Assembly: GCA_902806215.1 (NCBI GenBank)
Contig: CADCVT010000214.1
Location: 1-12,864 of the forward strand
Direction of reading: 5' to 3'
Length of the DNA: 12,864 bases
Origin: an uncultured Solirubrobacteraceae bacterium
GTDB taxonomy: Bacteria > Actinomycetota > Thermoleophilia > Solirubrobacterales > Solirubrobacteraceae
The position numbers and the translations under genes were made by a program. Every line of letters begins with the position of its first letter. Position 1 is the first letter of the stretch. The notes below the pieces were generated by a model, which worked only from the letters and a program-made list of their open reading frames with translations, did not search any database and had not been told where the DNA came from. Positions 1 to 5,773 of this stretch are shown piece by piece.

Positions 1-507
1 GACCCACGCCGTCTCCGGGCGCGGCGTCGGCGCCGGCTCCTTGGCCGCGTCGAACAGCACCGTCGCGAGGTCGACGCCCGAGACGCCGTCGACGAGCGCG
101 TGGTGGGTCTTGGCGATGAGCGCGAAGCGGTCGCCGTCGAGGCCGTCGACGAGCCAGATCTCCCACAGCGGGCGGCGCCGGTCGAGCTGGTGGCTGAACA
201 CGCGGCCGGCGAGGTTCTTGAGCTGCTCGTCGTTGCCGGGGGACGGCAGCCCCGTGTGGCGCAGGTGGTAGCGCAGGTTGAAGTGCGGGTCGTCGACCCA
301 GACCGGGCGGCCCTGGCCGTACGGGACCTCCGCGAGGCGCTGTCGGTAGCGGGGGACGAGGTGCAGCCGGGCGTCGATCGCCTCGAGCAGCTCGTCGTAC
401 TCGGGGGCCTCGCCCTCGAAGGTCATCACGGATGCGACGTGCATCAGCGCGCCCTGGTCCTCCATGTGGAGGAAGGCGCTGTCAAGGGCGGTCAGGCGAT
501 CGGGCAC
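1..507 (-). CDS. WS/DGAT-family acyltransferase, N-terminal part (C-terminus beyond window)
   Basis: Reading the minus strand from a GTG at 507 gives PDRLTALDSAFLHMED..., the standard opening of bacterial wax ester synthase/diacylglycerol acyltransferases. These enzymes transfer an acyl group from acyl-CoA to long-chain alcohols or diacylglycerol to make wax esters or triacylglycerol. The diagnostic HHxxxDG motif is present as HHALVDG (bases 85-105, residues 135-141), with the first His as catalytic base. An RPLWEIWLVDGL segment lies just before it, as usual in the family. About 169 of roughly 450-480 residues are visible, and the gene runs off the left edge. I chose GTG507 because a GAGGA Shine-Dalgarno sits about 8 bases upstream and the protein then begins right at the family start. 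An in-frame ATG at 531 would add eight Cys/His-rich residues that do not look native. It is divergent from the sigma-factor gene. Substrate choice cannot be read from this fragment. Confidence 0.9.
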   Translation of the reverse strand, partial: MPDRLTALDSAFLHMEDQGALMHVASVMTFEGEAPEYDELLEAIDARLHLVPRYRQRLAEVPYGQGRPVWVDDPHFNLRYHLRHTGLPSPGNDEQLKNLAGRVFSHQLDRRRPLWEIWLVDGLDGDRFALIAKTHHALVDGVSGVDLATVLFDAAKEPAPTPRPETAWV

Positions 508-610
508 GCACTGATCCTCGCATGCGTGCATGTCGGCGTTCAACACCGGGGTATACAACCTTCAACAGAGTGTGTAAGCTTCTGTCCACACCACCTGGAG
601 ACACCACCCC
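508..610. promoter_or_regulatory. Divergent promoter region between acyltransferase and ECF sigma gene
   Basis: This 103-base spacer is more AT-rich than its surroundings. On the plus strand an extended -10-like TGTGTAAGCT (571-580; TAAGCT 575-580) lies about 30 bases before the sigma ATG, followed by a GGAG Shine-Dalgarno at 597-600. On the minus strand TATACC (555-550) with CTTACA (578-573) 17 bases upstream is a plausible -10/-35 pair for the acyltransferase. The heptamer TTCAACA occurs twice in direct orientation, at 539-545 and 561-567. The starts are 22 bases apart, two helical turns, which could be a tandem protein-binding site. All promoter calls here are by eye and weak. Confidence 0.35.
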
Positions 611-1153
611 ATGGACCTCTCTGACCCCACAGCCTTCTCCCGCATGTACGACGACCACGCTCGGAGCGTGTACGGCGCGGCTCTGCGCATCCTCAACGAC
701 TCCGCCCGTGCCCAGGACGTCGTGCAGGACGTGTTCCTGCGCGTCTGGCGCAACCCGTCGCGCTTCGACGCCCGCCGCGGCGAGCTCGGCTCCTACCTGC
801 GGCTCATGGCCCGCTCGCGCGCGCTCGACGTCTACCGCGAGGGCCAGGCCGCCGGCCGCGCTCGCGACAAGATGCAGGTCGTCGCGACGACGGAGGAGAT
901 CGTCCGCGGCGACGACCGCCCGTCGGCGATCGTCGAGCGCGAGGAGGACGGCTCGGTGCTGCGCGCCGCGCTCAAGCGCCTGCCCGACAACCAGCGCGAG
1001 GCCCTCGTGCTCGCGTACTGGGGCGGCATGACCGCCGACGAGATCGCCCAGAAGTCCGGCGTCCCCCTCGGCACGGCCAAGAGCCGCATCCGCCTCGGCA
1101 TGGCGAAGCTGCGCGCCGAGGTCGAGCCGCTCGGGCTCGCCGCCGCCGCGTAG
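611..1153 (+). CDS. ECF (group 4) RNA polymerase sigma factor
   Basis: A 180-residue protein with the two-domain ECF layout. Region 2 covers about residues 8-76, including the core-binding helix DVVQDVFLRVWR (36-47). A short linker (77-115) follows, then region 4 (119-170) with LPDNQREALVLAYWGG and the recognition helix-turn-helix TADEIAQKSGVPLGTAKSRI (141-160). It would direct RNA polymerase to an alternative promoter set. The start fits: a GGAG lies 10 bases upstream and a TANNNT -10-like box about 30 bases upstream. No anti-sigma partner (zinc-finger or membrane) is adjacent. The next gene is a membrane methyltransferase with its own apparent promoter, so control may be transcriptional or by a distant anti-sigma. 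It is not the type of sigma factor controlled by the SpoIIAB/SpoIIAA set at the other end of the window. Subgroup and regulon are unknown. Confidence 0.93.
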   Translation: MDLSDPTAFSRMYDDHARSVYGAALRILNDSARAQDVVQDVFLRVWRNPSRFDARRGELGSYLRLMARSRALDVYREGQAAGRARDKMQVVATTEEIVRGDDRPSAIVEREEDGSVLRAALKRLPDNQREALVLAYWGGMTADEIAQKSGVPLGTAKSRIRLGMAKLRAEVEPLGLAAAA

Positions 1154-1190
1154 CCCGGCGCAGCGCACACACCGCGCGCCGATCGCGGCG

Positions 1191-1204
1191 TAGCGTCCGG
1201 GCGC
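1191..1204 (+). promoter_or_regulatory. Putative -10 element of a leaderless transcript for the gene at 1205
   Basis: TAGCGT (1191-1196) matches the actinobacterial TANNNT -10 pattern and lies 8 bases before GTG1205. No Shine-Dalgarno is visible between them. With the usual 6-7-base spacing to the transcription start, the message would begin at or next to the start codon. No recognisable -35 is present. Confidence 0.4.
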
Positions 1205-1669
1205 GTGAGCGTCTGGCGCCAGGTCCTCGCCGCGATCGTCCTCCCGGGGACGGTGACGATCGCCGTCCCCGCGCTCATCCTCGACGGCGACGGGCTCGGT
1301 CCGTGGACGTTCGCCGTCACGGGCCTGCTCCTCGTCGCGGCCGGAGCCGCGATCCTCGCCTGGACCGTCGTCCTCTTCGCCCGCATCGGCCGGGGCACCC
1401 TCGCGCCGTGGGATCCGACCCGGCGCCTCGTCGTCGCGGGTCCCTACCGCCATGTGCGCAACCCGATGATCAGCGGGGTCGTCACTGTCCTCGTGGGCGA
1501 GGCGGTCGCGTTCGCCTCCGTCGGCGTGGCCGCGTGGGCCGCCACGGTGTTCGTGGTCAACTGGGCGTGGTTCGTCCACGTGGAGGAGCCGGGGCTGATG
1601 CGCCGGTTCGGCGAGGAGTACCGGGAGTACCGGCGCGCGGTGCCGCGCTGGATACCGTCTCGGCGGTGA
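1205..1669 (+). CDS. Isoprenylcysteine carboxyl methyltransferase-like membrane protein (ICMT/PEMT family)
   Basis: A 154-residue membrane protein with about four hydrophobic segments (roughly residues 7-25, 36-57, 90-105, 106-122). It carries the family's conserved C-terminal methyl-donor site: GPYRHVRNPM (79-88), then EEP (127-129) and RFGEEYREYRRAVPRWIP. In ICMT and phospholipid N-methyltransferases this half binds S-adenosylmethionine at the membrane surface. Bacterial members of this size are mostly uncharacterised, with isoprenoid, lipid or small-molecule substrates suggested, so I would not name one. The start is GTG1205, with no Shine-Dalgarno but a TANNNT box 8 bases upstream. Its stop overlaps the start of the next gene (GTGA, 1666-1669), implying translational coupling to the metal hydrolase. 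Confidence 0.82.
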   Translation: MSVWRQVLAAIVLPGTVTIAVPALILDGDGLGPWTFAVTGLLLVAAGAAILAWTVVLFARIGRGTLAPWDPTRRLVVAGPYRHVRNPMISGVVTVLVGEAVAFASVGVAAWAATVFVVNWAWFVHVEEPGLMRRFGEEYREYRRAVPRWIPSRR

Positions 1670-2787
1670 AGGCCCCGGGAGAGCCGTACGACGAGGCGGT
1701 CCGGCCGCTGTACGAGGCGGCTCGTGACGCGCTGCCGGTGGGCGCCGAGTTCTTCGACGCGCACACGCACATCGGGCACAACGACCCCGACGGCTTCACC
1801 GCCACGCCCGATGAGATCGTCGCGGGCCTCGACCGTGCCGGGCACGCCCGCGCGCTGACCTTCGCGTTCCACGAGCCCGAGGGCTACGGCGCCGCCAACG
1901 ACGCGGTGCTCGCGGCCACCGCCGCCTCGGGCGGCCGGCTGCTGCCGCTCGCGCGCGTCGCGCCCGGGTCCGAGGACGCCGTGGCGGAAGCCCGCCGGTG
2001 CCTGGAGGCGGGAGCGTGCGGCATCAAGCTCCACCCGCGCTCGGACAGCTTCGGGCTTCCGCACGACGCGGTCGAGCAGGTCGTCGCGCTGTGCGCCGAG
2101 CGGCGCGCGCCGGTGCTCTTCCACGCGGGCCGCGGGATCCCGCGGCTGGGGGAAGCGGTCGTCGACCTCGCGCGGCGCTACCCCGACGCGCGGCTCATCC
2201 TCGCCCACGCCGGGATCAGCGACCTGAGCTGGATCGGCCCGGCTGCCGCCGAGCTGCCCAACCTCTTCTTCGACACCTCGTGGTGGCAGGTCGGCGATCT
2301 GCTCTCGCTGTACTCGTCCGTCCCCGCGGGCCGGATCCTCTACGCGAGCGACCTGCCCTACGGCAGCGCGATGTTCCACGGGTTCGCGATGCTCCGCTGC
2401 GCCGGCGCGGTCGGCCTGAGCGAGGACGCGCTCGCCGCGATCGCGGGCGGCTCGCTCGAGCGGGTGCTCGCGGGGGAGGAGCCGATCGACCTCGGTCCGG
2501 CCCCCGGCGCCGGCGCACTGGGACCGCGCGACGTCGACTTCGAGCGCACCGCGTCGTGGCTGGCGACGGGGTGCGTCCAGGCGTGGCGCGGCAACGACCC
2601 GACCGAGGCGCTGTCGCTGGCGGCGCTCGCCTGCCACCGCGCCGACGGCCACCCGGTCGCCGCGCAGATCGAGGGCCTCGTCGAGGTCACGCTCGACGCG
2701 CTCGCGGGCGGACCGGAGCACGCCGGCTACGCGGTCGTGGGCGCGATGGCCGCGCAGGTGCTCGCGGGCACCGCTGTGGCTTTCTGA
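1666..2787 (+). CDS. Amidohydrolase-family TIM-barrel metal-dependent hydrolase
   Basis: Starting at GTG1666 (4-base overlap with the upstream gene) this is a 373-residue protein. The first ~260 residues are an amidohydrolase_2-type TIM barrel. The strand-1 metal motif is DAHTH (31-35, ligands H33 and H35). It is followed by GIKLHPR (119-125), HAGRG with H153, LAHAG with H181 and the strand-8 aspartate in ASDLPYG (D229). This set suits a mono- or dinuclear metal centre that activates water for hydrolysis or decarboxylation. Residues from about 265 to 373 form an Ala-rich, probably helical C-terminal extension beyond the usual domain. The reading frame stays open well upstream, but that part is only a frame-shifted shadow of the methyltransferase gene. 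Substrate is unknown; family members act on amides, lactones and aromatic carboxylates. Confidence 0.85.
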   Translation: MKAPGEPYDEAVRPLYEAARDALPVGAEFFDAHTHIGHNDPDGFTATPDEIVAGLDRAGHARALTFAFHEPEGYGAANDAVLAATAASGGRLLPLARVAPGSEDAVAEARRCLEAGACGIKLHPRSDSFGLPHDAVEQVVALCAERRAPVLFHAGRGIPRLGEAVVDLARRYPDARLILAHAGISDLSWIGPAAAELPNLFFDTSWWQVGDLLSLYSSVPAGRILYASDLPYGSAMFHGFAMLRCAGAVGLSEDALAAIAGGSLERVLAGEEPIDLGPAPGAGALGPRDVDFERTASWLATGCVQAWRGNDPTEALSLAALACHRADGHPVAAQIEGLVEVTLDALAGGPEHAGYAVVGAMAAQVLAGTAVAF

Positions 2788-2823
2788 CACCTCCCTGGCG
2801 GCTTCGTGACAGATCCGTTGCAG

Positions 2824-2841
2824 CTGTGACCCGCGTCACAG
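2824..2841. promoter_or_regulatory. CRP/Fnr-family (cAMP receptor protein) binding site
   Basis: CTGTGAC-CCGC-GTCACAG is a perfect 7+4+7 inverted repeat. It contains TGTGA-N6-TCACA (2825-2840), the exact consensus of CRP and its actinobacterial relatives (Crp/GlxR). Its centre at 2832.5 lies about 41 bases before the start predicted from the TACAGT box, which is the class II activator position overlapping the -35. No good -35 hexamer is present, as expected for an activator-dependent promoter. The next gene downstream is the riboswitch-led wall protein. The palindrome is seen directly; CRP as the ligand is an inference from the consensus. Confidence 0.72.
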
Positions 2842-2860
2842 TTGCGTCAAAGGACCGGCA

Positions 2861-2875
2861 TACAGTCCGAACACG
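2861..2875 (+). promoter_or_regulatory. Putative -10 and transcription start for the riboswitch/RlpA transcript
   Basis: TACAGT (2861-2866) fits TANNNT. Counting seven bases on puts the start at about 2873, a few bases before the predicted aptamer's P1 strand. A TTG at 2842 is only 13 bases upstream, too close for a standard -35, so the promoter probably depends on the CRP-type site at 2824-2841. Confidence 0.45.
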
Positions 2876-3083
2876 AGTTCGATAGCCGAACCGGTTCTGC
2901 TCTGGGCGGAACCGGGCGGGGGACCCATTGCCTGTGAGCGGCGCCGCGAATGTGGCGTGCGGCCGGGCCGGGGCGAATCGCCGGGTGGATCCCGGCGTAG
3001 CGGCCGTGACCTCTACGGGGGTCGCGAGGGGGCGAAGCCCCCTGCGTCGCGAGCCCGACAGCTAACCCCGTAGGCGCTGAAAC
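2876..3083 (+). ncRNA. ydaO-yuaA: Cyclic di-AMP riboswitch (ydaO/yuaA family)
   Basis: The leader carries the landmarks of the ydaO/yuaA aptamer in order. There is AGCCGAA (2884-2890) at the P1/P2 entry and a hairpin CCGGTTC (2891-2897) with GAACCGG (2909-2915). The purine-rich GGGGGACCCA (2918-2927) follows, then GGGGCGAATCG (2970-2980). A variable extended hairpin comes next, TCGCGAGGGGGC-GAA-GCCCCC-TGCG-TCGCGA (3022-3052). Last is the highly conserved 3' element CCGACAGCTAACC plus CCGTAGGCG (3055-3076). GCC 2885-2887 can pair with GGC 3073-3075 to close P1. The family binds two c-di-AMP molecules and usually lowers expression of wall-remodelling or potassium-transport genes. Here it precedes an exported RlpA-like protein, which fits. 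No U-rich intrinsic terminator lies before the gene, so translational control is likelier. Boundaries are approximate. Confidence 0.92.
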
Positions 3084-3084
3084 C

Positions 3085-3092
3085 GAAGGAGG
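3085..3092 (+). promoter_or_regulatory. Strong Shine-Dalgarno directly after the riboswitch
   Basis: GAAGGAGG lies 8 bases before ATG3101 and begins within a few bases of the aptamer's closing strand. CCTCTTC (3094-3100), between it and the ATG, can fold back on GAAG..AG (3085-3091) to form a small hairpin that masks the site. This makes it the natural place for the riboswitch to act. Confidence 0.6.
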
Positions 3093-3100
3093 GCCTCTTC

Positions 3101-3814
3101 ATGAGGTTGAACAGCACGCGCGCCCGCGGGCATCTTGCCCTGGGCGCGATCACCGCATCCATGCTCGCGGCAGGTCCCGCGGCAGCTCAGCAGGCCGCTC
3201 CGGCGGCACCCGCACCCGCACCCGCCGCGTCGTCCGGCGCCGCGGTCGCACCGGCGAAGGCCAAGAGCAGCCTGACCGTCGCCACGAAGCGCCTGAACGT
3301 CCGCGCCGGCCGCACCGCCGTCGTGGCGGGGCGCCTGCGCCCGGCCCGCGCCGGTCGCACCGTGACGCTCGAGCGTCGTGCCGGCCGCGGCTGGAAGACG
3401 ATCGACAAGGCGCGTACGACGGCTTCGGGCCGCTACGCGCTGCGCTACCGGACGAGGGGCGCCGACCTGCTCACCGTCCGCGTGAAGTTCGCGGGCGACA
3501 GGACCGCCCGTCCGGCTCGCCGGCCGGTCGGGCGCCTGAACGCGTTCCGGCCCGCGCTGGCGTCGTGGTACGGCCCCGGCCTGTTCGGCAACGCGCTCGG
3601 CTGCGGCGGTCGCCTGTCGCCTGGCACGATCGGCGTCGCGCACAAGTCGCTGCCGTGCGGCACGAAGCTGACGCTGCGCAAGGGGTCGCGGATCGTCCGC
3701 GCCCGCGTGATCGACCGCGGCCCGTACGTCGGCGCCCGCGAGTTCGACCTCACCCAGGCCACGAAGTACAAGCTCGGGTTCGGCTCCACCGGCACCGTGT
3801 GGGTCGCCCACTAG
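3101..3814 (+). CDS. Exported RlpA-like double-psi beta-barrel protein with Ig-like domain, probable wall-lytic enzyme
   Basis: A 237-residue exported protein. The signal peptide is residues 1-29 (basic start, hydrophobic core, likely cut after AAA at 29). An Ala/Pro-rich linker (about 30-55) and a beta-rich Ig-like domain (about 57-130) follow. The C-terminal double-psi beta-barrel runs from about 153, opening ASWYGPGLFGN, to 237. RlpA landmarks are kept: AHKSLPCGTKL with H181 and VIDRGPY with D205, followed by REFDLTQATKYKLG. In E. coli RlpA the equivalent His and Asp are needed for lytic transglycosylase action on denuded glycan, so activity is plausible here. Two Cys (in LGCGG and LPCGT) could form a disulphide. 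There is no lipobox and no SPOR domain, unlike Gram-negative RlpA. Expression appears governed by a CRP-type site, a c-di-AMP riboswitch and a strong Shine-Dalgarno. A 3D-domain or expansin-like role is the main alternative. Confidence 0.85.
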   Translation: MRLNSTRARGHLALGAITASMLAAGPAAAQQAAPAAPAPAPAASSGAAVAPAKAKSSLTVATKRLNVRAGRTAVVAGRLRPARAGRTVTLERRAGRGWKTIDKARTTASGRYALRYRTRGADLLTVRVKFAGDRTARPARRPVGRLNAFRPALASWYGPGLFGNALGCGGRLSPGTIGVAHKSLPCGTKLTLRKGSRIVRARVIDRGPYVGAREFDLTQATKYKLGFGSTGTVWVAH

Positions 3815-3829
3815 ACGCCGCTCGGACGT

Positions 3830-3859
3830 CCGCGGCCCGAACTACCGTTCGGGTCGCGG
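3830..3859 (+). terminator. 12-bp stem-loop between the RlpA-like gene and dinB (possible terminator)
   Basis: CCGCGGCCCGAA (3830-3841) pairs with TTCGGGTCGCGG (3848-3859) around a 6-base loop. There is one G-U pair in RNA. It lies 16 bases after the upstream stop codon and ends on the base before ATG3860. There is no U-tract, so termination is uncertain. The central part is better explained as the LexA operator. Confidence 0.3.
3838..3851. promoter_or_regulatory. LexA (SOS) box overlapping the dinB promoter
   Basis: CGAAC-TACC-GTTCG is a perfect match to the Gram-positive/actinobacterial LexA operator core GAAC-N4-GTTC (core 3839-3850). The TANNNT -10-like TACCGT (3843-3848) lies inside it, 11 bases before ATG3860, so LexA bound here would cover the -10 and block transcription. 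Its position directly before a DNA polymerase IV gene makes SOS control likely. The arms also extend into a longer inverted repeat (3830-3859). Confidence 0.82.
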
Positions 3860-4960
3860 ATGCCTCCGAACGCTGAGCCTGCGCCCGAGCGGCGCGTGAT
3901 CGTCCACATGGACTGCGACGCCTTCTACTACAGCGTCGAGTGCCTGCGCGACCCGTCGCTGGTGGGCAAGGCCGTGATCGTGTCGGGCTCCGGCCCGCGT
4001 GCGGTCGTCACCACCGCCAGCTACGAGGCGCGGAAGTTCGGCGTCGGCTCGGCGATGCCCGCGTCACGCGCGCTGCGCCTGTGCCCGCAGGCGATCGTCG
4101 TGCCGCCGCACGGCGAGCTCTACCGCGAGAAGTCGGTCGAGGTCTGGGGGATCGTCCGCGAGCGGCTGGAGGCGCCGCTGCAGCACCTGTCACTCGACGA
4201 GGCGTACGCCGACGTCACCGAGCTCGACAAGCCGCTGCGCGTCCTGCGCGCGCTCGTGGCCGAGGTCCAGGAGCGCACGGGGATCACGATCTCCGTCGGC
4301 GTCGGCCCGAATCGGCTCGTGGCGAAGATCGCCAGCGACGCCGAGAAGCCGGCCGGCTTCGTCGTGCTGTCGCGCGAGCAGGCACGAGAGCGCTTCCGCC
4401 ACAGCCCGACCCGGCTGCTGCAGGGCATCGGCCCGCGGACCGCCGAGCGGCTGACGCAGATGGGCATCACGACGGTCGCCCACCTCCAGGACGCCCACGC
4501 CGCGATGCTGATCGAGCGCTTCGGCGAACGCGCGGGCATGTGGCTCAAGGCTGCGGCCGAGTTCCACGGCAGCACGACGGTCGACACCTCGCGCGTGGCC
4601 AAGAGCCGCTCGAGCGAGACGACGTTCGACAGCGACGTCGACGACTTCGAGGCGCTCCAGGCGACGGTCAGGCGGCTGGCCGAGGACGTCTGCAAGGGCC
4701 TCGTCAAGCGCGGCACGCGGGGGAGGACGATCGGCATCAAGGTCCGCTACGACAACTGGACCACGCTGACGCGCGACCGGTCGCTCGGGGCGTTCACGAA
4801 CGACGTCGCGACGGTCACGCAGGTCGCGCTGGAGCTGCTGGCCGAGAACGCCCCGCAGCGGCCGGTGCGGCTGCTCGGCGTGCGCGTCGCCGGGTTCGAG
4901 GGCGTCGTCAACGCGCCGCCCAGCCAGCCATCGCAGCTGCGCCTGCCGGTCGAGGTCTAG
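3860..4960 (+). CDS. dinB: DNA polymerase IV (Y-family translesion polymerase)
   Basis: A 366-residue Y-family polymerase, near the usual DinB length, that copies past damaged template bases. The palm motif is HMDCDAFYYSVE (16-27), with metal ligand D18 and Y23 at the steric-gate position that excludes ribonucleotides. The second catalytic pair is in SLDEAY (D113, E114). Finger/palm markers include TTASYEARKFGVGSAMP and SVGVGPNRLVAKIASD, and a helix-hairpin-helix thumb is seen around LLQGIGPRTAERL. The little-finger domain spans about 245-350. The C-terminus ends QLRLPVEV, and QLRLP (359-363) resembles the QLxLF beta-clamp peptide. Residue 24 after the gate is Tyr where E. coli has Ala. No Shine-Dalgarno precedes ATG3860; the LexA box and -10 sit 9-17 bases upstream, so an SOS-induced, leaderless or near-leaderless message is likely. 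Confidence 0.96.
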   Translation: MPPNAEPAPERRVIVHMDCDAFYYSVECLRDPSLVGKAVIVSGSGPRAVVTTASYEARKFGVGSAMPASRALRLCPQAIVVPPHGELYREKSVEVWGIVRERLEAPLQHLSLDEAYADVTELDKPLRVLRALVAEVQERTGITISVGVGPNRLVAKIASDAEKPAGFVVLSREQARERFRHSPTRLLQGIGPRTAERLTQMGITTVAHLQDAHAAMLIERFGERAGMWLKAAAEFHGSTTVDTSRVAKSRSSETTFDSDVDDFEALQATVRRLAEDVCKGLVKRGTRGRTIGIKVRYDNWTTLTRDRSLGAFTNDVATVTQVALELLAENAPQRPVRLLGVRVAGFEGVVNAPPSQPSQLRLPVEV

Positions 4961-4965
4961 TGCCC

Positions 4966-4978
4966 TAGCCTGCGGGCG
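4966..4978 (+). promoter_or_regulatory. Putative -10 element of a leaderless transcript for the gene at 4979
   Basis: TAGCCT (4966-4971) lies 7 bases before ATG4979 and just after the dinB stop. No Shine-Dalgarno or clear -35 is seen. The spacing puts the transcription start at about the A of the ATG. Confidence 0.42.
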
Positions 4979-5773
4979 ATGAGCGAGCTCCACTACGTGC
5001 AGCGCGGCGATGGCGAGCCGCTGCTGCTGATCCAGGGCATGAGCGGGACCCACCTGAGCTGGGGCGAGCCGTTCCTGGCCGAGCTCGAGCGCGACTTCGC
5101 CGTGACCGCTTACGACCACCGCGGGATCGGCAAGAGCGGCCGGCTGGAGGAGGGCGCGCGCTTCTCGATCGCCGACCTCGCCGACGACGCGGCCGCGCTG
5201 CTCGACCGGCTCGAGCTCGAGTCCGCGCATGTGCTCGGCATCTCGATGGGCGGCATGGTCGCCCAGGAGCTCGCGCTGGGGCACCCCGACCGGCTGCGCA
5301 CGCTGACGCTCGGCTGCACCTACGCCGGCGGCGAGGGCAGTGCGCTCACCGACCCGAGCGTGTTCGGGCGACTGAGCGAGTCGTGGCGGACCGGCGACCG
5401 CGACCTGATCCTGCGCGCCAGCTGGGAGATCAACGTCTCGCCGCGCTTCGCCGCCGACGAGGACGCGTTTCGGGCGTTCCGCTCGGCGGCGCTCGAGCTC
5501 CCGGTCTCGATGAAGGCGATCATGGCCCAGCTCCAGGCGATCTCCGACCACATCACGCTCGACCGCCTGGGGGACCTCACCGTGCCGACGCTCGTCATCC
5601 ACGGCGACCAGGACCAGATGCTCGGGGTCGCCAACGGCCGCGCGATCGCGGCGAAGATCCCGAACGCGAAGCTCGAGGTCCTCCCGGAGGTCGGCCACCT
5701 GTTCTGGGTCGAGGAGCCGCGCTACTCCGCGCAGCTCATCCGCGAGCACGCGCTCACGGCCGCTCCCTCCTAG
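4979..5773 (+). CDS. Alpha/beta-fold hydrolase with complete catalytic triad
   Basis: A 264-residue alpha/beta hydrolase. It has the nucleophile elbow GISMGG with S89, the acid in HGDQDQM (D212 most likely, in the G-x-x-D position) and the base in GHLFW (H240). LLLIQGMSGTHLSW forms the oxyanion region and YDHRGIGKSG is the typical strand-4 loop. A cap of about residues 120-190 shapes substrate choice. The overall pattern resembles esterases and 3-oxoadipate enol-lactonase-like proteins, but the substrate cannot be fixed and no pathway genes are adjacent. The start is ATG4979, with a TANNNT box 7 bases upstream and no Shine-Dalgarno. Its stop overlaps that of the convergent thioredoxin gene within CTAG (5770-5773). 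Confidence 0.9.
   Translation: MSELHYVQRGDGEPLLLIQGMSGTHLSWGEPFLAELERDFAVTAYDHRGIGKSGRLEEGARFSIADLADDAAALLDRLELESAHVLGISMGGMVAQELALGHPDRLRTLTLGCTYAGGEGSALTDPSVFGRLSESWRTGDRDLILRASWEINVSPRFAADEDAFRAFRSAALELPVSMKAIMAQLQAISDHITLDRLGDLTVPTLVIHGDQDQMLGVANGRAIAAKIPNAKLEVLPEVGHLFWVEEPRYSAQLIREHALTAAPS

Noticed and set aside
611..1153. The ECF sigma factor as the client of the RsbW/SpoIIAB-like kinase
   Set aside because: Kinases of this class normally bind sigmaB/F-type factors, the genes are 11 kb apart, and nothing in the sequence links them.
1177..1190. CGCCG-ATCG-CGGCG hairpin after the sigma gene as a terminator
   Set aside because: The stem is only 5 bp with no U-tract. Such short GC hairpins are common by chance in DNA of this composition.
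482..1579. Minus-strand open frame opposite the sigma-factor and methyltransferase genes
   Set aside because: Low-complexity Arg/Asp/Glu/Gly composition with no family motif. It opposes two well-supported plus-strand genes and reflects the lack of stop codons in GC-rich DNA.
2888..2897. GAACCGGTTC as a second LexA box
   Set aside because: The half-sites are only 2 bases apart instead of 4, and the sequence is explained as part of the riboswitch's P2 region.
3022..3052. Strong GC hairpin as an intrinsic terminator in the leader
   Set aside because: It is not followed by a U-tract, and it lies inside the aptamer before the conserved 3' element, in the place of the variable extended helix.
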